From the NCBI GenBank assembly GCA_001918745.1, contig MNGN01000060.1:1-42919 (forward strand): a stretch of 42,919 nt of DNA. Reading direction: 5' to 3'. Made by a program: the position numbers and the translations under genes. Under the pieces are notes generated by a model. That model had not been told where the DNA came from. It searched no databases and was given only the letters and a program-made list of their open reading frames with translations. Position 1 is the first letter of the stretch. Each line of letters opens with the position of its first letter. The stretch is from Crenarchaeota archaeon 13_1_40CM_3_52_17 (GTDB lineage Archaea; Thermoproteota; Bathyarchaeia; 40CM-2-53-6). Of this stretch, positions 32,040-41,027 are shown one piece after another.

Positions 32040-32695
32040 TGTCGCTGTTTTAGAGCCGCTCGGGAGTACAGGTTTCCGCCGCGTCGAACGAAGAACGATA
32101 GAAGCCACAGAACATACCTGAGATTTGTGCCGCCTATTGCATAGGTCCAAAACGGTGGGAGAATAGATACGAAAAAGAGTCCTCCGACGATTAACTCGAG
32201 GTTCCTAAACAGCCTGTATTTCCTCAACAGATCAGGCGCGACCAGATTTCTCTCCTCGCTGGACAGGATATGTGAGAAAGATGCGAGGATCGCCCAGATC
32301 GCCCCTATGTCGAGAGCGTAGACGGCGGATGCATCATTCTGGGAAAGAGTCGAAGAGGCAACTGTGTTCAAGCCGAACGAGAGCTGGTTGAACAGGTAAG
32401 GCTCGATAGCAACGAGGAAGAGCATTATCGTGTTGAGCGCGCGGGTTCTAGTTGTCTCAACGGGAAGGACTGACATTATTTCCGTGTAGCGGAACCAGAC
32501 GAGGATCAGGACTAGAAAGCTGAAGCCGAAGCTCGCGATATTCCCGAGCAACGCGGCTGTATCAGGCGGCTTGCTCGCGATGAGGTTGAGCGCGCCGATC
32601 GATAAGGCGAGGCCGAATATCAGATCTGATAGCGACTGGATCCGCGGACGGGGCCGCTGAAACTGTTCGGCTCGTCCTCTCCCGTTCTCAGACAT
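32036..32695 (-). CDS. TMEM175/DUF1211-like membrane protein
   Basis: A 219-aa product with about six helices. The first helix carries RIQSLSDLIFGLALSI, close to the RxxxFSDxxFAI pore motif of TMEM175 K+ channels (SDL in place of FSDG), and the second helix pair (LVLILVWFRYTEIM) also fits. It is the last gene of a three-gene operon, overlapping the TPR gene by 8 nt (ATGTCTGA). It may conduct ions or only share the fold. Confidence 0.7.
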   Translation of the reverse strand: MSENGRGRAEQFQRPRPRIQSLSDLIFGLALSIGALNLIASKPPDTAALLGNIASFGFSFLVLILVWFRYTEIMSVLPVETTRTRALNTIMLFLVAIEPYLFNQLSFGLNTVASSTLSQNDASAVYALDIGAIWAILASFSHILSSEERNLVAPDLLRKYRLFRNLELIVGGLFFVSILPPFWTYAIGGTNLRYVLWLLSFFVRRGGNLYSRAALKQRH

Positions 32696-33656
32696 TTTTT
32701 GTCAATTGCCCGTGAAGCCAGTCGATCTCAAACTGGTCATCAGCCCCGGGGTCGATCCCGGCCTCTTTGAGCAGTGATTGAGCACGTTGCAGGAAAGTGC
32801 GCGACTCGCCCTTGTTCCCGCGGAGGAATGCAATGGCAGCCTTGTTGATAACAGCCATCGCGGTGCTGTATGGATCACTTGCCGGTACAATTTTCTCGCC
32901 TTCGGTAAAGTAGCGTTCAGCCGCGTCGGTGTTTCCTCGGTGGATCTCGACAAAACCTAGGTTTTGTAGCTCCGCAGCCACCATTCCTTGGTCTCCGATC
33001 TTCCGGTTGAGAGCGAGGCTCTGCTCAAAAAGTGCCGCCGCCTTATCGTAGTCACCGGTGAGCCGGGTCGCTGAGGCGTGGAGGAATAGCGGGGCCTGCC
33101 CCATCGAGGGATCAAGGTCATGAGCGAATTCTCTAGATTTGACAGCCAGGTTGAGTGATTTTGGATAGTCGCCGTCCTCGAACGCTATCCGGCTGAGCGC
33201 AAGGTATGCGAGTGTCAACGCTTCTCGATCATTTGCCGCGAGTGCTCCGTCGAGTGCTGCCTGGCTCCTTTGCCGAGATTCCTCGATCTTCCCCTGCCTG
33301 AACGCAAACAAAGCATCACCGTACAGTGCGAGTGGTCTGGCTCGCGATGGTTTCTTCTCACCCTTGTCTAGCACGGCCGCGAGAAACACCCGTCCACCGG
33401 CGAGGTCTCGGGCAACTGCCCAGAGCCGCCATGCGTTGGCAGCAATCTCAATCGCGTCCTCTTCGTGTTCGCTCTCTAATAGAACACGGGCTGCGTTCGC
33501 ATAGGATTCTCGCTCCTGAGCCGCTTGCTCAACCAGCTTGCTCGTGGCCTGGCCCTTGACAATTGGAGTGCCCTGGGAAGAAGGGAAGTCCCAGTGCAGC
33601 ACCCGAGAACGTTCGAGCAGGTTTCTTGCTCTCTCGTCAGTCATTTCTTGAAGCAT
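32688..33656 (-). CDS. TPR-repeat protein
   Basis: About 322 aa, all helical with tetratricopeptide repeats from about residue 55 to 300 (ARPLALYGDALFAFRQGKIEES, LTLAYLALSRIAFEDGDYPKS, AAELQNLGFVEIHRGNTDAA, MAVINKAAIAFLRGNKGES). A protein-interaction scaffold. The N-terminal helix (TDERARNLLERSR) is not TPR. GTG 33662, ATG 33656 and ATG 33644 are all possible starts; all overlap the HExxH gene, so expression is coupled. Confidence 0.85.
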   Translation of the reverse strand: MLQEMTDERARNLLERSRVLHWDFPSSQGTPIVKGQATSKLVEQAAQERESYANAARVLLESEHEEDAIEIAANAWRLWAVARDLAGGRVFLAAVLDKGEKKPSRARPLALYGDALFAFRQGKIEESRQRSQAALDGALAANDREALTLAYLALSRIAFEDGDYPKSLNLAVKSREFAHDLDPSMGQAPLFLHASATRLTGDYDKAAALFEQSLALNRKIGDQGMVAAELQNLGFVEIHRGNTDAAERYFTEGEKIVPASDPYSTAMAVINKAAIAFLRGNKGESRTFLQRAQSLLKEAGIDPGADDQFEIDWLHGQLTKNV

Positions 33657-34308
33657 ATTCACGACTCCTGAGGCGTGTCAACTTATGCTTGACCGTCCTG
33701 GAGCTCTTTTCCCACAGAACGTTCTCGATGACTGACGAGAATTGTGATCTTAGGACCCCATCGACTTTGTCGGCCCACTGTTTCATGTACGTTTTTTCCA
33801 ACCTCTGGACCATTCCCTCCTCGACATAACGGGCAAGGCTTCTCTGCTGGAACTTCACATGCAACACCTCGTGGATCAGCGTGGAGATTGCCGCGGTGGA
33901 GATCTCGCCGATAAGCTTCCTCTGCGCAATGGAAAGATGGTTAAGATGAGTCGCGAACATTGCGGTACCCTCTCTTCGGATCCTGTCTTTGCTAATTCTC
34001 AGCGGGTAGAGGCTTATCTGGGCGAGAGAGTGACTGTAGCTTCCATATAGTATTCTCGAGGGTTGTCGTCTCAACTGTTTCGCTGGAAAGATCATTACAC
34101 GGAGGTCAATAGATCGATCTGAACGAATTCCCTCCGAAGCAACTAGATTACTCAACAGTTCTCTGATGTCGGGGGAGAGGATTAGTCCGAGGATAAAATT
34201 GGCATAACCGAGAAAGAACTCTCGCTCATAACGCGGAAACTTAACTAGCACATGTTCCGGGGGCTTGGCCAGCCGCGCCCTTATCCGGATCTGAGAAACG
34301 GAACTCAT
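33637..34308 (-). CDS. HExxH zinc-metallopeptidase-like protein
   Basis: A 223-aa protein with LIHEVLHVKF (HExxH) near residue 144 and RYVEEGMVQRL 15 residues later, offering the third ligand Glu in gluzincin spacing. The N-terminal half is a mixed region with SILYGSYSHSLAQISLYPL strands, and the C-terminus is basic (KHKLTRLRSREYASRND). No signal peptide or membrane helix. It heads the operon with the TPR and TMEM175-like genes. No known family from memory. Confidence 0.65.
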   Translation of the reverse strand: MSSVSQIRIRARLAKPPEHVLVKFPRYEREFFLGYANFILGLILSPDIRELLSNLVASEGIRSDRSIDLRVMIFPAKQLRRQPSRILYGSYSHSLAQISLYPLRISKDRIRREGTAMFATHLNHLSIAQRKLIGEISTAAISTLIHEVLHVKFQQRSLARYVEEGMVQRLEKTYMKQWADKVDGVLRSQFSSVIENVLWEKSSRTVKHKLTRLRSREYASRND

Positions 34309-34386
34309 ACTCTCCTTCCCTATTGTTCAACAGGTCTTTGAAAAATCTACAGTTGACAGTCTCGGTTGCTACGGTCTTCTCGAAGG

Positions 34387-34791
34387 TCACTCTTCTTCTG
34401 CAATCTTTCTCACTCTCTTTTCAATATCGTCCCGGATCCTCCGAACCTCTTCAATCGGTCTGCCTTTCGGATCGTCCAAGTGCCAGTCAACCAGCTTCTT
34501 CTGCATTGCCGCCAGCATCGGCCTGGGACACGCCTCCTCGACCGAGCAGCCCATGGTTACGACTAGACGCGCATTCTTGATCATGTCGGCTGTCAATACT
34601 TTCGGTGTTCTCTTGGACAAGTCTATTCCCCGCTCTCTCATCGCCTCGACCACAACGGGATTGACACGGCTGGAGGGAACTGTGCCGGCGCTCGAAGCCT
34701 TCAGCCCATGTTTCTCAGCAAACGCCTGGGCCATTTGACTGCGTCCAGCGTTCTCCACACAGACAAAGAGAATTTCTCCTTTCAAGGGCAC
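34387..34791 (-). CDS. arsC: arsenate reductase, low-molecular-weight phosphatase type
   Basis: A 134-aa protein: ILFVCVENAGRSQMAQAFAE has the CX5R P-loop (VENAGRS) at residues 11-18, followed by KASSAGT. GCSVEEACP carries the two additional redox cysteines (near 83 and 89), and DWHLDDPKG is the acid loop. It would reduce arsenate to arsenite using thioredoxin. ATG start. No ars operon partners are visible nearby. Confidence 0.9.
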   Translation of the reverse strand: MPLKGEILFVCVENAGRSQMAQAFAEKHGLKASSAGTVPSSRVNPVVVEAMRERGIDLSKRTPKVLTADMIKNARLVVTMGCSVEEACPRPMLAAMQKKLVDWHLDDPKGRPIEEVRRIRDDIEKRVRKIAEEE

Positions 34792-34940
34792 TATTCATCA
34801 CTCAGGCGGACTTTGTTAAGCGGGGAGGATTCGATCCTAAAAAAACGCTTTCGGAGCCGCATTGTTTCCCCGCCGGGAAGACCGGTGGTTCACAATCAGC
34901 CCTAACATTAATTCCCAGTCCTTGAACGCATGGTAACAAC

Positions 34941-35100
34941 GGGGTTCGAAAAATCGGTTCCTGAACACGACTTTTGAAAACGGGTCTCGAAAACAGGTTT
35001 TTGAAAAACGGTTCCTGAAACAGCTGTGGAAAACGGGTACTCAAAAACGGTGCCGAAAAATCGAATCCTGAAAACAGCTCCCCAAAAACGGTAACCGTGA
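34941..35100 (+). repeat. degenerate tandem repeat, 12 units of 13-14 bp
   Basis: Consensus about CGGTTCCTGAAAAC. Units: 34941, 34955, 34969, 34982, 34995, 35009, 35022, 35035, 35048, 35062, 35076 and 35089 (last unit partial), each 13 or 14 bp and each ending in a GAAAA-type run. Unit length is not a multiple of 3 and long frames on either strand do not have protein-like codons, so this is non-coding. It occupies most of the gap (34792-35228) between the arsenate reductase gene and the MDR dehydrogenase gene. The remainder, 34792-34940, shows no gene. Confidence 0.85.
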
Positions 35101-35228
35101 ATTTTCCAGGCCCCCCCGGGCCTACCCAAGTCTCGCGCCCCGACTACCCCTCGTTCATCCCCCAAGCAAGCGTAAAGGGAAAGAACCAGGCAAAGAATGG
35201 GCCCCGCGAAGGAGAAGCTGGACACGCC

Positions 35229-36290
35229 ATGAAGGCAATCGTCCTCCCAAAATACGGACCACCCGACGTCCTCCAGCTCAAAGATGTCGAGAAGCCTGCT
35301 CCCAAGGACAATGAAGTGCTGATAAGAGTACACGCGGCAAGCGTAACAACAGGAGATTGTGAGTTCCGAAGTCTCAAGCTTCCCCTAGCGTGGCGGCTCC
35401 TCTTCCGCGTAGGATTCGGGATCAGACGGCCGAGAAAGAAAATACCCGGGCAAGAGCTCGCCGGGGTAATCGAATCGGTTGGCAACGCTGTAAGATCCTA
35501 CAAGAAAGATGACCAGGTATTCGCCGCGACCGGTCTTGGTCTCAGCGCTTGGGCCGAGTACTGCTGTCTTCCTGAAAAGGGGCTGATCGCGATGAAACCA
35601 TCCAACATGACCTACGAGGAAGCCGCAGTTGTTCCGGTCGGGGGACTTCACGCGTTGCATCTCTTCAGAAAAGCGGACATTCAGAGGGGGCAAAAGGTCC
35701 TGGTCATCGGTGCAGGGGGAACAGTAGGCACTATTGCAGTGCAGCTTGCAAAGTCCTTCGGAGCAGAAGTAACCTGCGTGGACAGCGCGAGGAAACTAGA
35801 CATGTTGCGCACGATCGGTGCGGATCACGTTATTGATTACACGCGAGAAGATTTTTCCAAGAACGGGGAGAAATACGATGTTATTCTTGATGTGGTGGGC
35901 AAGAGTTCGTTCTCAGCGTGCATCAGGTCCCTGAACAAGAAAGGATTCCTTCTCTTGGGTAACCCTGGCCTGTCACAGCAGCTTCGCGGCATGTGGACCT
36001 CGATCAGAACCAGCAAGAAAGTAACAGGCGGAATGATATCGTATAAGACTGAGGATCTAGTCTTTCTCAAAGAGCTCATTGAGGCTGGAAAGATAAAGTC
36101 GGTAATAGACAGACGCTATCCGCTGGAACAAGTGGCAGAAGCCAACCGGTATGTTGAATCGGGACAGAAAACAGGAAACGTGGTTATCACGGTTCAATCA
36201 TGGCATCCATCTTGCACCTCTGAGCGATCGAGAGAGTGGCTAGACGAAGATTTTAGAGGAGACATTGTCGATAAGAACGGTGATCGCTGA
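35229..36290 (+). CDS. zinc-independent medium-chain dehydrogenase (quinone-oxidoreductase type)
   Basis: A 353-aa MDR protein starting at ATG 35229 (MKAIVLPKYGPPDVLQL); the long frame to 35097 is not protein-like. Blocks: EVLIRVHAASVTTGD, IPGQELAGVIESVG, EEAAVVPVGGLHAL and the Rossmann motif VLVIGAGGTVGTIAVQLAK. The zinc-binding Cys/His of alcohol dehydrogenases are absent. It reduces quinones or enones with NADPH. The last 20 residues (WHPSCTSERSREW...) look like a non-family extension. Overlaps the next gene as TGATG. Confidence 0.9.
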   Translation: MKAIVLPKYGPPDVLQLKDVEKPAPKDNEVLIRVHAASVTTGDCEFRSLKLPLAWRLLFRVGFGIRRPRKKIPGQELAGVIESVGNAVRSYKKDDQVFAATGLGLSAWAEYCCLPEKGLIAMKPSNMTYEEAAVVPVGGLHALHLFRKADIQRGQKVLVIGAGGTVGTIAVQLAKSFGAEVTCVDSARKLDMLRTIGADHVIDYTREDFSKNGEKYDVILDVVGKSSFSACIRSLNKKGFLLLGNPGLSQQLRGMWTSIRTSKKVTGGMISYKTEDLVFLKELIEAGKIKSVIDRRYPLEQVAEANRYVESGQKTGNVVITVQSWHPSCTSERSREWLDEDFRGDIVDKNGDR

Positions 36291-36472
36291 TGGGCAATGC
36301 TCCTATGAAGAAGTCCCCGTTCAAGTCCACTCACCAGTCTCGAAAGGTGACCTGTGAAAAGTGCGGGGGAACTTATGACCGCTTCTTCTATGAGAAAATT
36401 CACAAAGACGTCTGCAGCGGGAAAGGCGCATCGGCTGTTGACATGGCGAGATTCATTCCCCGCAAAGCCTAG
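36290..36472 (+). CDS. small zinc-finger protein
   Basis: A 60-aa product with VTCEKCGGTYDRFFYEKIHKDVC: CxxC then H-x3-C, a single finger with basic flanks (MKKSPFKSTHQSRK). ATG overlaps the MDR gene's stop by one base (TGATG), indicating coupled translation. Nucleic-acid or protein binding likely. The 266 nt downstream hold nothing recognisable. Confidence 0.7.
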   Translation: MGNAPMKKSPFKSTHQSRKVTCEKCGGTYDRFFYEKIHKDVCSGKGASAVDMARFIPRKA

Positions 36473-36756
36473 AATCCTAGACAAGCCCATTTTCAGCCCT
36501 GATCCCGATTCCGAGCCCGTGATTTCTAGAACCGGACTTTCCACGTTGATCCCTAGGAAAGCACGGGGATCGAAAAAGCCCGGACAAGTCGATAACTCGC
36601 CTGTCTCAAGGAAACAAGCGCAAATCGGGTTCAGACAGGAGGCAGTTCTGGAAAAAATTGATCCACTTTGTGATTTCTCCTCGCGACGCGAGCGTGGTTT
36701 CTCCGGGAAGGCTTCATAGGCGATCTTGAGGGAAAAAATTGAAGTGGAACCCAGAC

Positions 36757-37599
36757 ATGCCCATCGGCACGGTGCAAGCTACAATCGAGCCGTTCGCCAA
36801 GCTCAACAACGGGGTCATGATTCCGCGCCTCGGCCTCGGAGTATACCAGTCGCCCCCAGGCCCAATAACCCAGAACGCTGTCGAATACGCACTCAAAATA
36901 GGATATCGCCACATCGACACCGCACGAATCTACAACAACGAATCCGACGTCGGCACCGCCCTCCGCAAGACCGGTATCAAACGCGAAGACGTGTTCATCA
37001 CCACAAAGCTCTGGAACAGCGACCACGGATACGAAAACGCACTCCGAGCCTGCGACGAGAGCCTGAAAAGACTCGGACTGAAATATCTCGACCTCTACCT
37101 AATCCACTGGCCCGTCCCTGAGACCAGAAACGAGAGCTGGGAAGCACTGGTACAGTTATTGAAGGATGGAAAGTGCCGCAGTATCGGTGTCAGCAACTAC
37201 ACGATCAACCATCTAACCGATCTACTGGAAGACACGGATGTCGTTCCGATGGTGAACCAGGTGGAGTTCAGCCCCTTCCTCTACCAGAAACAACTTTTAG
37301 ACCACTGCGAGAAGAACAAGATCCAGCTCGAAGCCTACAGTCCACTGACACAGGGCGCGAAGCTCAACCATCCAAAGATCCAACAGATCGCAAAGAGTCA
37401 CAGCAAGACCCCTGCACAAGTGTTGATACGCTGGAGCCTCCAACACAACCTCGTAACCATACCAAAATCGGTCAGGGAAGAGAGGATCAAGGAGAACAGC
37501 AAGGTATTCGACTACATCCTCACCGCAGAAGACATGCGAATACTCGACTCGCTAGACGAGAACTTTCGAAACTCCTGGGACCCAACCAACGCTCCCTAA
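36757..37599 (+). CDS. aldo-keto reductase
   Basis: A 280-aa AKR barrel from ATG 36757: GVMIPRLGLGVYQSPPG, YRHIDTARIYNNES (catalytic Asp/Tyr), VFITTKLWNS (Lys), LIHWPVPE (His), GKCRSIGVSNY, EAYSPLTQG and LVTIPKSVREERI at the NADPH site. Likely reduces aldehydes or methylglyoxal-like compounds with NADPH. TTG 36739 is a possible longer start. Confidence 0.92.
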   Translation: MPIGTVQATIEPFAKLNNGVMIPRLGLGVYQSPPGPITQNAVEYALKIGYRHIDTARIYNNESDVGTALRKTGIKREDVFITTKLWNSDHGYENALRACDESLKRLGLKYLDLYLIHWPVPETRNESWEALVQLLKDGKCRSIGVSNYTINHLTDLLEDTDVVPMVNQVEFSPFLYQKQLLDHCEKNKIQLEAYSPLTQGAKLNHPKIQQIAKSHSKTPAQVLIRWSLQHNLVTIPKSVREERIKENSKVFDYILTAEDMRILDSLDENFRNSWDPTNAP

Positions 37600-37663
37600 A
37601 ACAATCAGGATCTCTTTCTCGGGTCTCTACCATACTTATCCCGCAGCCCAGCCATAACTAGGC

Positions 37664-37885
37664 ATGCTCTGCGCCGAGTGTCTAAGAGACCTCCAAGACG
37701 TCGTCAAAGCCCACGACTCCAACCTCTATCTCTGCGGACTCTGCTATGAAAAAGAGAGGGTTCACTGGAGAATACTATTGTCATCTGACGTGGAGGAACA
37801 AGCACTTCTCGCCAGAATACTCCGAGTAATCGAGTGGGCCGACCAGTCCCGTCCGAAAGACTACGGAAGACCGAAGCAGAGTTAG
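37664..37885 (+). CDS. small two-CxxC protein
   Basis: A 73-aa product with MLCAECLRDL and YLCGLCYEKE, two CxxC pairs 18 residues apart that can hold one zinc, then a helical C-terminal half. Function unknown. Confidence 0.6.
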   Translation: MLCAECLRDLQDVVKAHDSNLYLCGLCYEKERVHWRILLSSDVEEQALLARILRVIEWADQSRPKDYGRPKQS

Positions 37886-37893
37886 AAGATTGT

Positions 37894-38400
37894 CTAGAAC
37901 GGTTTGCCGCAGGATCCGCAGAACCTAGTCCCAGCCGCACTACGCGCCCCACACTTTCCGCAGACGATTCCCTGTATCTGAGGAGGCTGCTGCTGGATCA
38001 TGGCAGCCACAGGCATCGTCGGCGTCATTCCCGCGTAGCCTGTTGAGAAGGGTGTCTGAAACCGTGAAATATTCGATCTGATAATCCCGTAAGCTTTCTC
38101 CGCATCGCTGTTCGGGAGATCGTTGAGACTCAACGGGTCACCGCCAAACCTCAAAGTAATCTTCACCGTTGATCGAAGAATTCCCTTGTCAAGAATCGCG
38201 TTCGCAACATCAGTATAGTTAAAATCGGTAAAATCCTTCTTCAAACCCAGCTCATGTGGATGACGCAGAATAATCCGCTGAGTTGTCAAGACAACAGAGT
38301 CGATATTGATCTTTGGATGATAGATCTTCTGTTGAATGTACAGTTCAACTTGCTCACCGGGACCGAGAACCCTGACAATATCAGGAGGAACATTCGCCAA
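37894..38400 (-). CDS. bacterial-type PH domain protein with C-terminal zinc ribbon
   Basis: A 168-aa product from TTG 38400. Residues 8-105 look like a PH-like domain (GPGEQVELYIQQK, SVVLTTQRIILRHP, FTDFNYTDVANAIL, KITLRFGGDPLSL). A flexible Met/Pro/Gln linker follows, then IVCGKCGARSAAGTRFCGSCGKPF, a zinc ribbon. Probably a lipid- or protein-binding adaptor in the cytoplasm. Confidence 0.78.
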   Translation of the reverse strand: MANVPPDIVRVLGPGEQVELYIQQKIYHPKINIDSVVLTTQRIILRHPHELGLKKDFTDFNYTDVANAILDKGILRSTVKITLRFGGDPLSLNDLPNSDAEKAYGIIRSNISRFQTPFSTGYAGMTPTMPVAAMIQQQPPQIQGIVCGKCGARSAAGTRFCGSCGKPF

Positions 38401-38477
38401 GACTACGACCTTCCTGCAATCTCAATGACAATGGTCAATATCTGTTTTCCAGTACCAAACCAGAAGACCTGAAAGAA

Positions 38478-38717
38478 TCAGGCCAGGAGGCTAGCAGTAG
38501 CCTTCGTAAGCTTTCGGATCTCTTCTTCCAAGGGATCCAGTTCCGCCTTTCTGTACAGAAAGGGAACACCGACAACCATACAGAACCACTCCGCCATCTC
38601 CCTCGCGTCCGGAAACACGAAAACAGTCCCATCCATAGTCGTTACTGTCCATCCGTTCTCGACCTGGTCAATCTTGTAAGACAGCTTGATGCTCCGAATA
38701 GTGGAAAACTTGTCCAT
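38478..38717 (-). CDS. hypothetical small protein
   Basis: A 79-aa product from ATG 38717 with a beta-hairpin-like N-terminal half (SYKIDQVENGWTVTTMDGTVFVFPD) and a helical end. It is plausible from composition, but I recognise no family. Confidence 0.5.
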   Translation of the reverse strand: MDKFSTIRSIKLSYKIDQVENGWTVTTMDGTVFVFPDAREMAEWFCMVVGVPFLYRKAELDPLEEEIRKLTKATASLLA

Positions 38718-38890
38718 CCTTACTCACGGTCCTCCAAGATCAATCTAAGAGCCAAGAAAACAGCTCGACAGACCCGGTCGCGCTCCCCTCACATGAGGAC
38801 TAATCCAACCGGCGATATCAGAATGGTGTTCCCCAGACCATCATAGTCATAGAACCCTTTTTTCGAGGCGCAATCGGGACCTCGGACAGG

Positions 38891-39376
38891 TCACGAAAGA
38901 CCTGAAGGTTTGGCTGGTTGCTCGCGTAATCGCTCGACACTGAAGGGTCTCAGCTTCCCTTCCAGCCAGAGACCAGCATAGTTCTCTTCTCGTGGAACCC
39001 ACTCCAATCGGATAGATCCCAGCTTCTCGATCACTGCCCTCGCTTGGCTGCTCAGCTCCAAGAGCCTCTCGTCTTCAACCCGCCACTCTCCATTGACCTG
39101 GTTTACTACAAGCTTTGAGTCCGAACGAACAAGCGCCCCACCGATGCTACCGGGAACCTTTCCCTCAACCTTCTCCGCGATCAGCTCCAGCGCCTTGAGC
39201 AACGCGTAATACTCCGCCTCGTTGTTAGTCCTGTCTCCTATAGGCTGCCAGTAGATTCTGAATTTTCCAGGATCAACCGGATAGGACTCCGCGTAGGCAA
39301 TTGCAATTTTCGCCTTTCGAGGTAGGCTATTCTGCTCGTTTCCCTGACTCTGCCCATCGATGTAGAAGACCTGCAA
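38891..39376 (-). CDS. RNase HI-like protein
   Basis: A 161-aa product from TTG 39376: FYIDGQSQGNEQ (first Asp), NNEAEYYALLKALELI (Glu), VRSDSKLVVNQVNGEWRV (Asp), and a C-terminal VPREENYAGLWLEG. The first three catalytic acids of RNase H are present. The fourth position, usually Asp in N-x-x-A-D, appears as Gly, which some RNase H-like proteins tolerate. It would cut RNA in RNA-DNA hybrids. Confidence 0.85.
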   Translation of the reverse strand: MQVFYIDGQSQGNEQNSLPRKAKIAIAYAESYPVDPGKFRIYWQPIGDRTNNEAEYYALLKALELIAEKVEGKVPGSIGGALVRSDSKLVVNQVNGEWRVEDERLLELSSQARAVIEKLGSIRLEWVPREENYAGLWLEGKLRPFSVERLREQPAKPSGLS

Positions 39377-39401
39377 AATCCGGTCAGACCTACATGGACC
39401 T

Positions 39402-41027
39402 TCAGAAGATCCAGCCGAACATCCGCATAATGAACGGAGTAATGTCGGCTTCTATCAGGCCCGCAATGAAGAAGAGAGGCGCGAGCCCGACGACAACGTA
39501 CACAGCCAACCTCAGAGTCTTTGAGAGATACTCGCTATTCTCCGGCCCCCGCCGGAACCTTGCCTTCCAAGCCGCATAACCCAGCCGAATCCCAACCGAT
39601 CCCGACAAGACAAACGAGGGAATCTCAATAATCCCGTGCGGCAAGATCGCCGCGAGAAACATCGTTAGGCTAGGCGACAACTGCGGTGCCAACAGCACCC
39701 CAAGAATGAACCCGTTGAACATTATCGTGACAAAGCTCGGAGCACCAAACCCCAACCCGGACAGCGCCGTCGCTATGGACACGAGCCAGTTGTTGAGGAA
39801 AATATCGATGCCAAGAACAGGAAGCGCGGGAACCGGCAGATTCGCAAGAAGACTATTCCCGTGACCTGGCTGGTAGCCTGAGCTCAGAAAGAACCCTGCA
39901 ACACCATTGACGGATACATAGTACCCCGAGTAGATTCCAAGCGCGAACGCGAGCGTTGAGAGAATGTGAAAAGGAAGATTCCTCGGTCCTGTGACGAATC
40001 TGAATCCTTCTGCAAGTCCAGTCTTGATCTTTACCCAAGCTGCCCGTGGCAACCGCCGGAGAACATCCGGCCATATCGGACTAGATAGCTCGAATGGCAT
40101 CTCGGGAACAGAGGGTCCAGCATAGTAGTAGATCATCGTCTTGGTAAGGTGAAGAATCGGCGTCAGCAAAAAGCTCAGGATCACTGTAATAAGCGACGTC
40201 AGCGGCAGACCGATCGTTCCGGCGAAGAAGACGACGAGAAGGAGTAATCCCTGGAATATTATCCGGACAAGCGAGTAGGTTAGCGTGATTCCGAGATTGT
40301 GGGATGCTACTCTGAAGCTCTGGCGAATAGCTCTCAAACCGGAGACCCCATCGACGACCACCACAGGATACGAGTATACGGTGAACACCGATAGTATCAA
40401 TGAGGCAAAGAGAAGCGGTTGAAACACGCTAAGAGCGGTTAACAAAGCAATCACTCCAGTCGCGCTGTTGACGCTTGCCGCGGATGCAATTATCAACGCG
40501 TAACCTATCACCGCCGGACCCCAAGTAATCAGATTCGAGAGAAACAAAGTCCATGCCATCGCTCTCCATCTCCGAGAACCATTTTCCAGGACCGACTTAA
40601 CCGGGACACTGTCCTTGCTCCACGCCTCCACATAGATACCGTACTCAGAAGAATAGACATAGCCGGCTCCGACGATAGCGATGAGAACTAGAGCTACCAG
40701 CATGACCACGAACACCGGTACAATCGTCAAGGAAACCGCGGGGTCTTGAAACACCCCAAGCAACCCAGAGTTGCCGTATGTCACCAGAACCCTTGAAAGC
40801 GTGCCTGATAGAGCCCAGCTCGTCAAGAGAGTCATTACCACGAGCGTCACAATAGATTGCAGGATAACCTGCAACGCTGATCCCAACATCGTTGGAATAA
40901 TGATTGCAGGATGCTTTCTCCAGGTCCAGAAGGATCTCTCAAAGATTCTATCGAAGAATATTCTCTTCAAACCGAGAAGAGCGTTTCTCGCCAATTCACC
41001 CAGCTCCAACATTGCTGATGCCAGCAA
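39402..41027 (-). CDS. SpoIIM-family (DUF95) membrane protein with N-terminal multi-helix region
   Basis: A 541-aa product from TTG 41027 (ATG 41012 likely also). The N-terminal 290 residues have about six helices with Ser/Val/Leu content. The C-terminal part (about 330-530) is SpoIIM-like: FHILSTLAFALGIYSGYYVSV, LSGLGFGAPSFVTIMFNGFI and AAILPHGIIEIPSFVLSG, the characteristic PHGxxExP motif. The family helps membrane remodelling in bacterial sporulation; archaeal roles are unknown. Last gene of a three-gene operon with 32-nt overlap upstream. Confidence 0.85.
   Translation of the reverse strand: MLASAMLELGELARNALLGLKRIFFDRIFERSFWTWRKHPAIIIPTMLGSALQVILQSIVTLVVMTLLTSWALSGTLSRVLVTYGNSGLLGVFQDPAVSLTIVPVFVVMLVALVLIAIVGAGYVYSSEYGIYVEAWSKDSVPVKSVLENGSRRWRAMAWTLFLSNLITWGPAVIGYALIIASAASVNSATGVIALLTALSVFQPLLFASLILSVFTVYSYPVVVVDGVSGLRAIRQSFRVASHNLGITLTYSLVRIIFQGLLLLVVFFAGTIGLPLTSLITVILSFLLTPILHLTKTMIYYYAGPSVPEMPFELSSPIWPDVLRRLPRAAWVKIKTGLAEGFRFVTGPRNLPFHILSTLAFALGIYSGYYVSVNGVAGFFLSSGYQPGHGNSLLANLPVPALPVLGIDIFLNNWLVSIATALSGLGFGAPSFVTIMFNGFILGVLLAPQLSPSLTMFLAAILPHGIIEIPSFVLSGSVGIRLGYAAWKARFRRGPENSEYLSKTLRLAVYVVVGLAPLFFIAGLIEADITPFIMRMFGWIF

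Noticed and set aside
34802-35333. Minus-strand ORFs with Phe/Val/Pro repeats (34802-35044, 34908-35333)
   Set aside because: They are translations of the 13-14-bp tandem repeat. The period is not a multiple of three and frames shift between units.
36473-36738. ORF extending through the gap before the aldo-keto reductase (36354-36719 frame)
   Set aside because: Its first part is an alternative frame of the zinc-finger gene and the rest shows Ser/Arg/Pro-rich non-protein composition.
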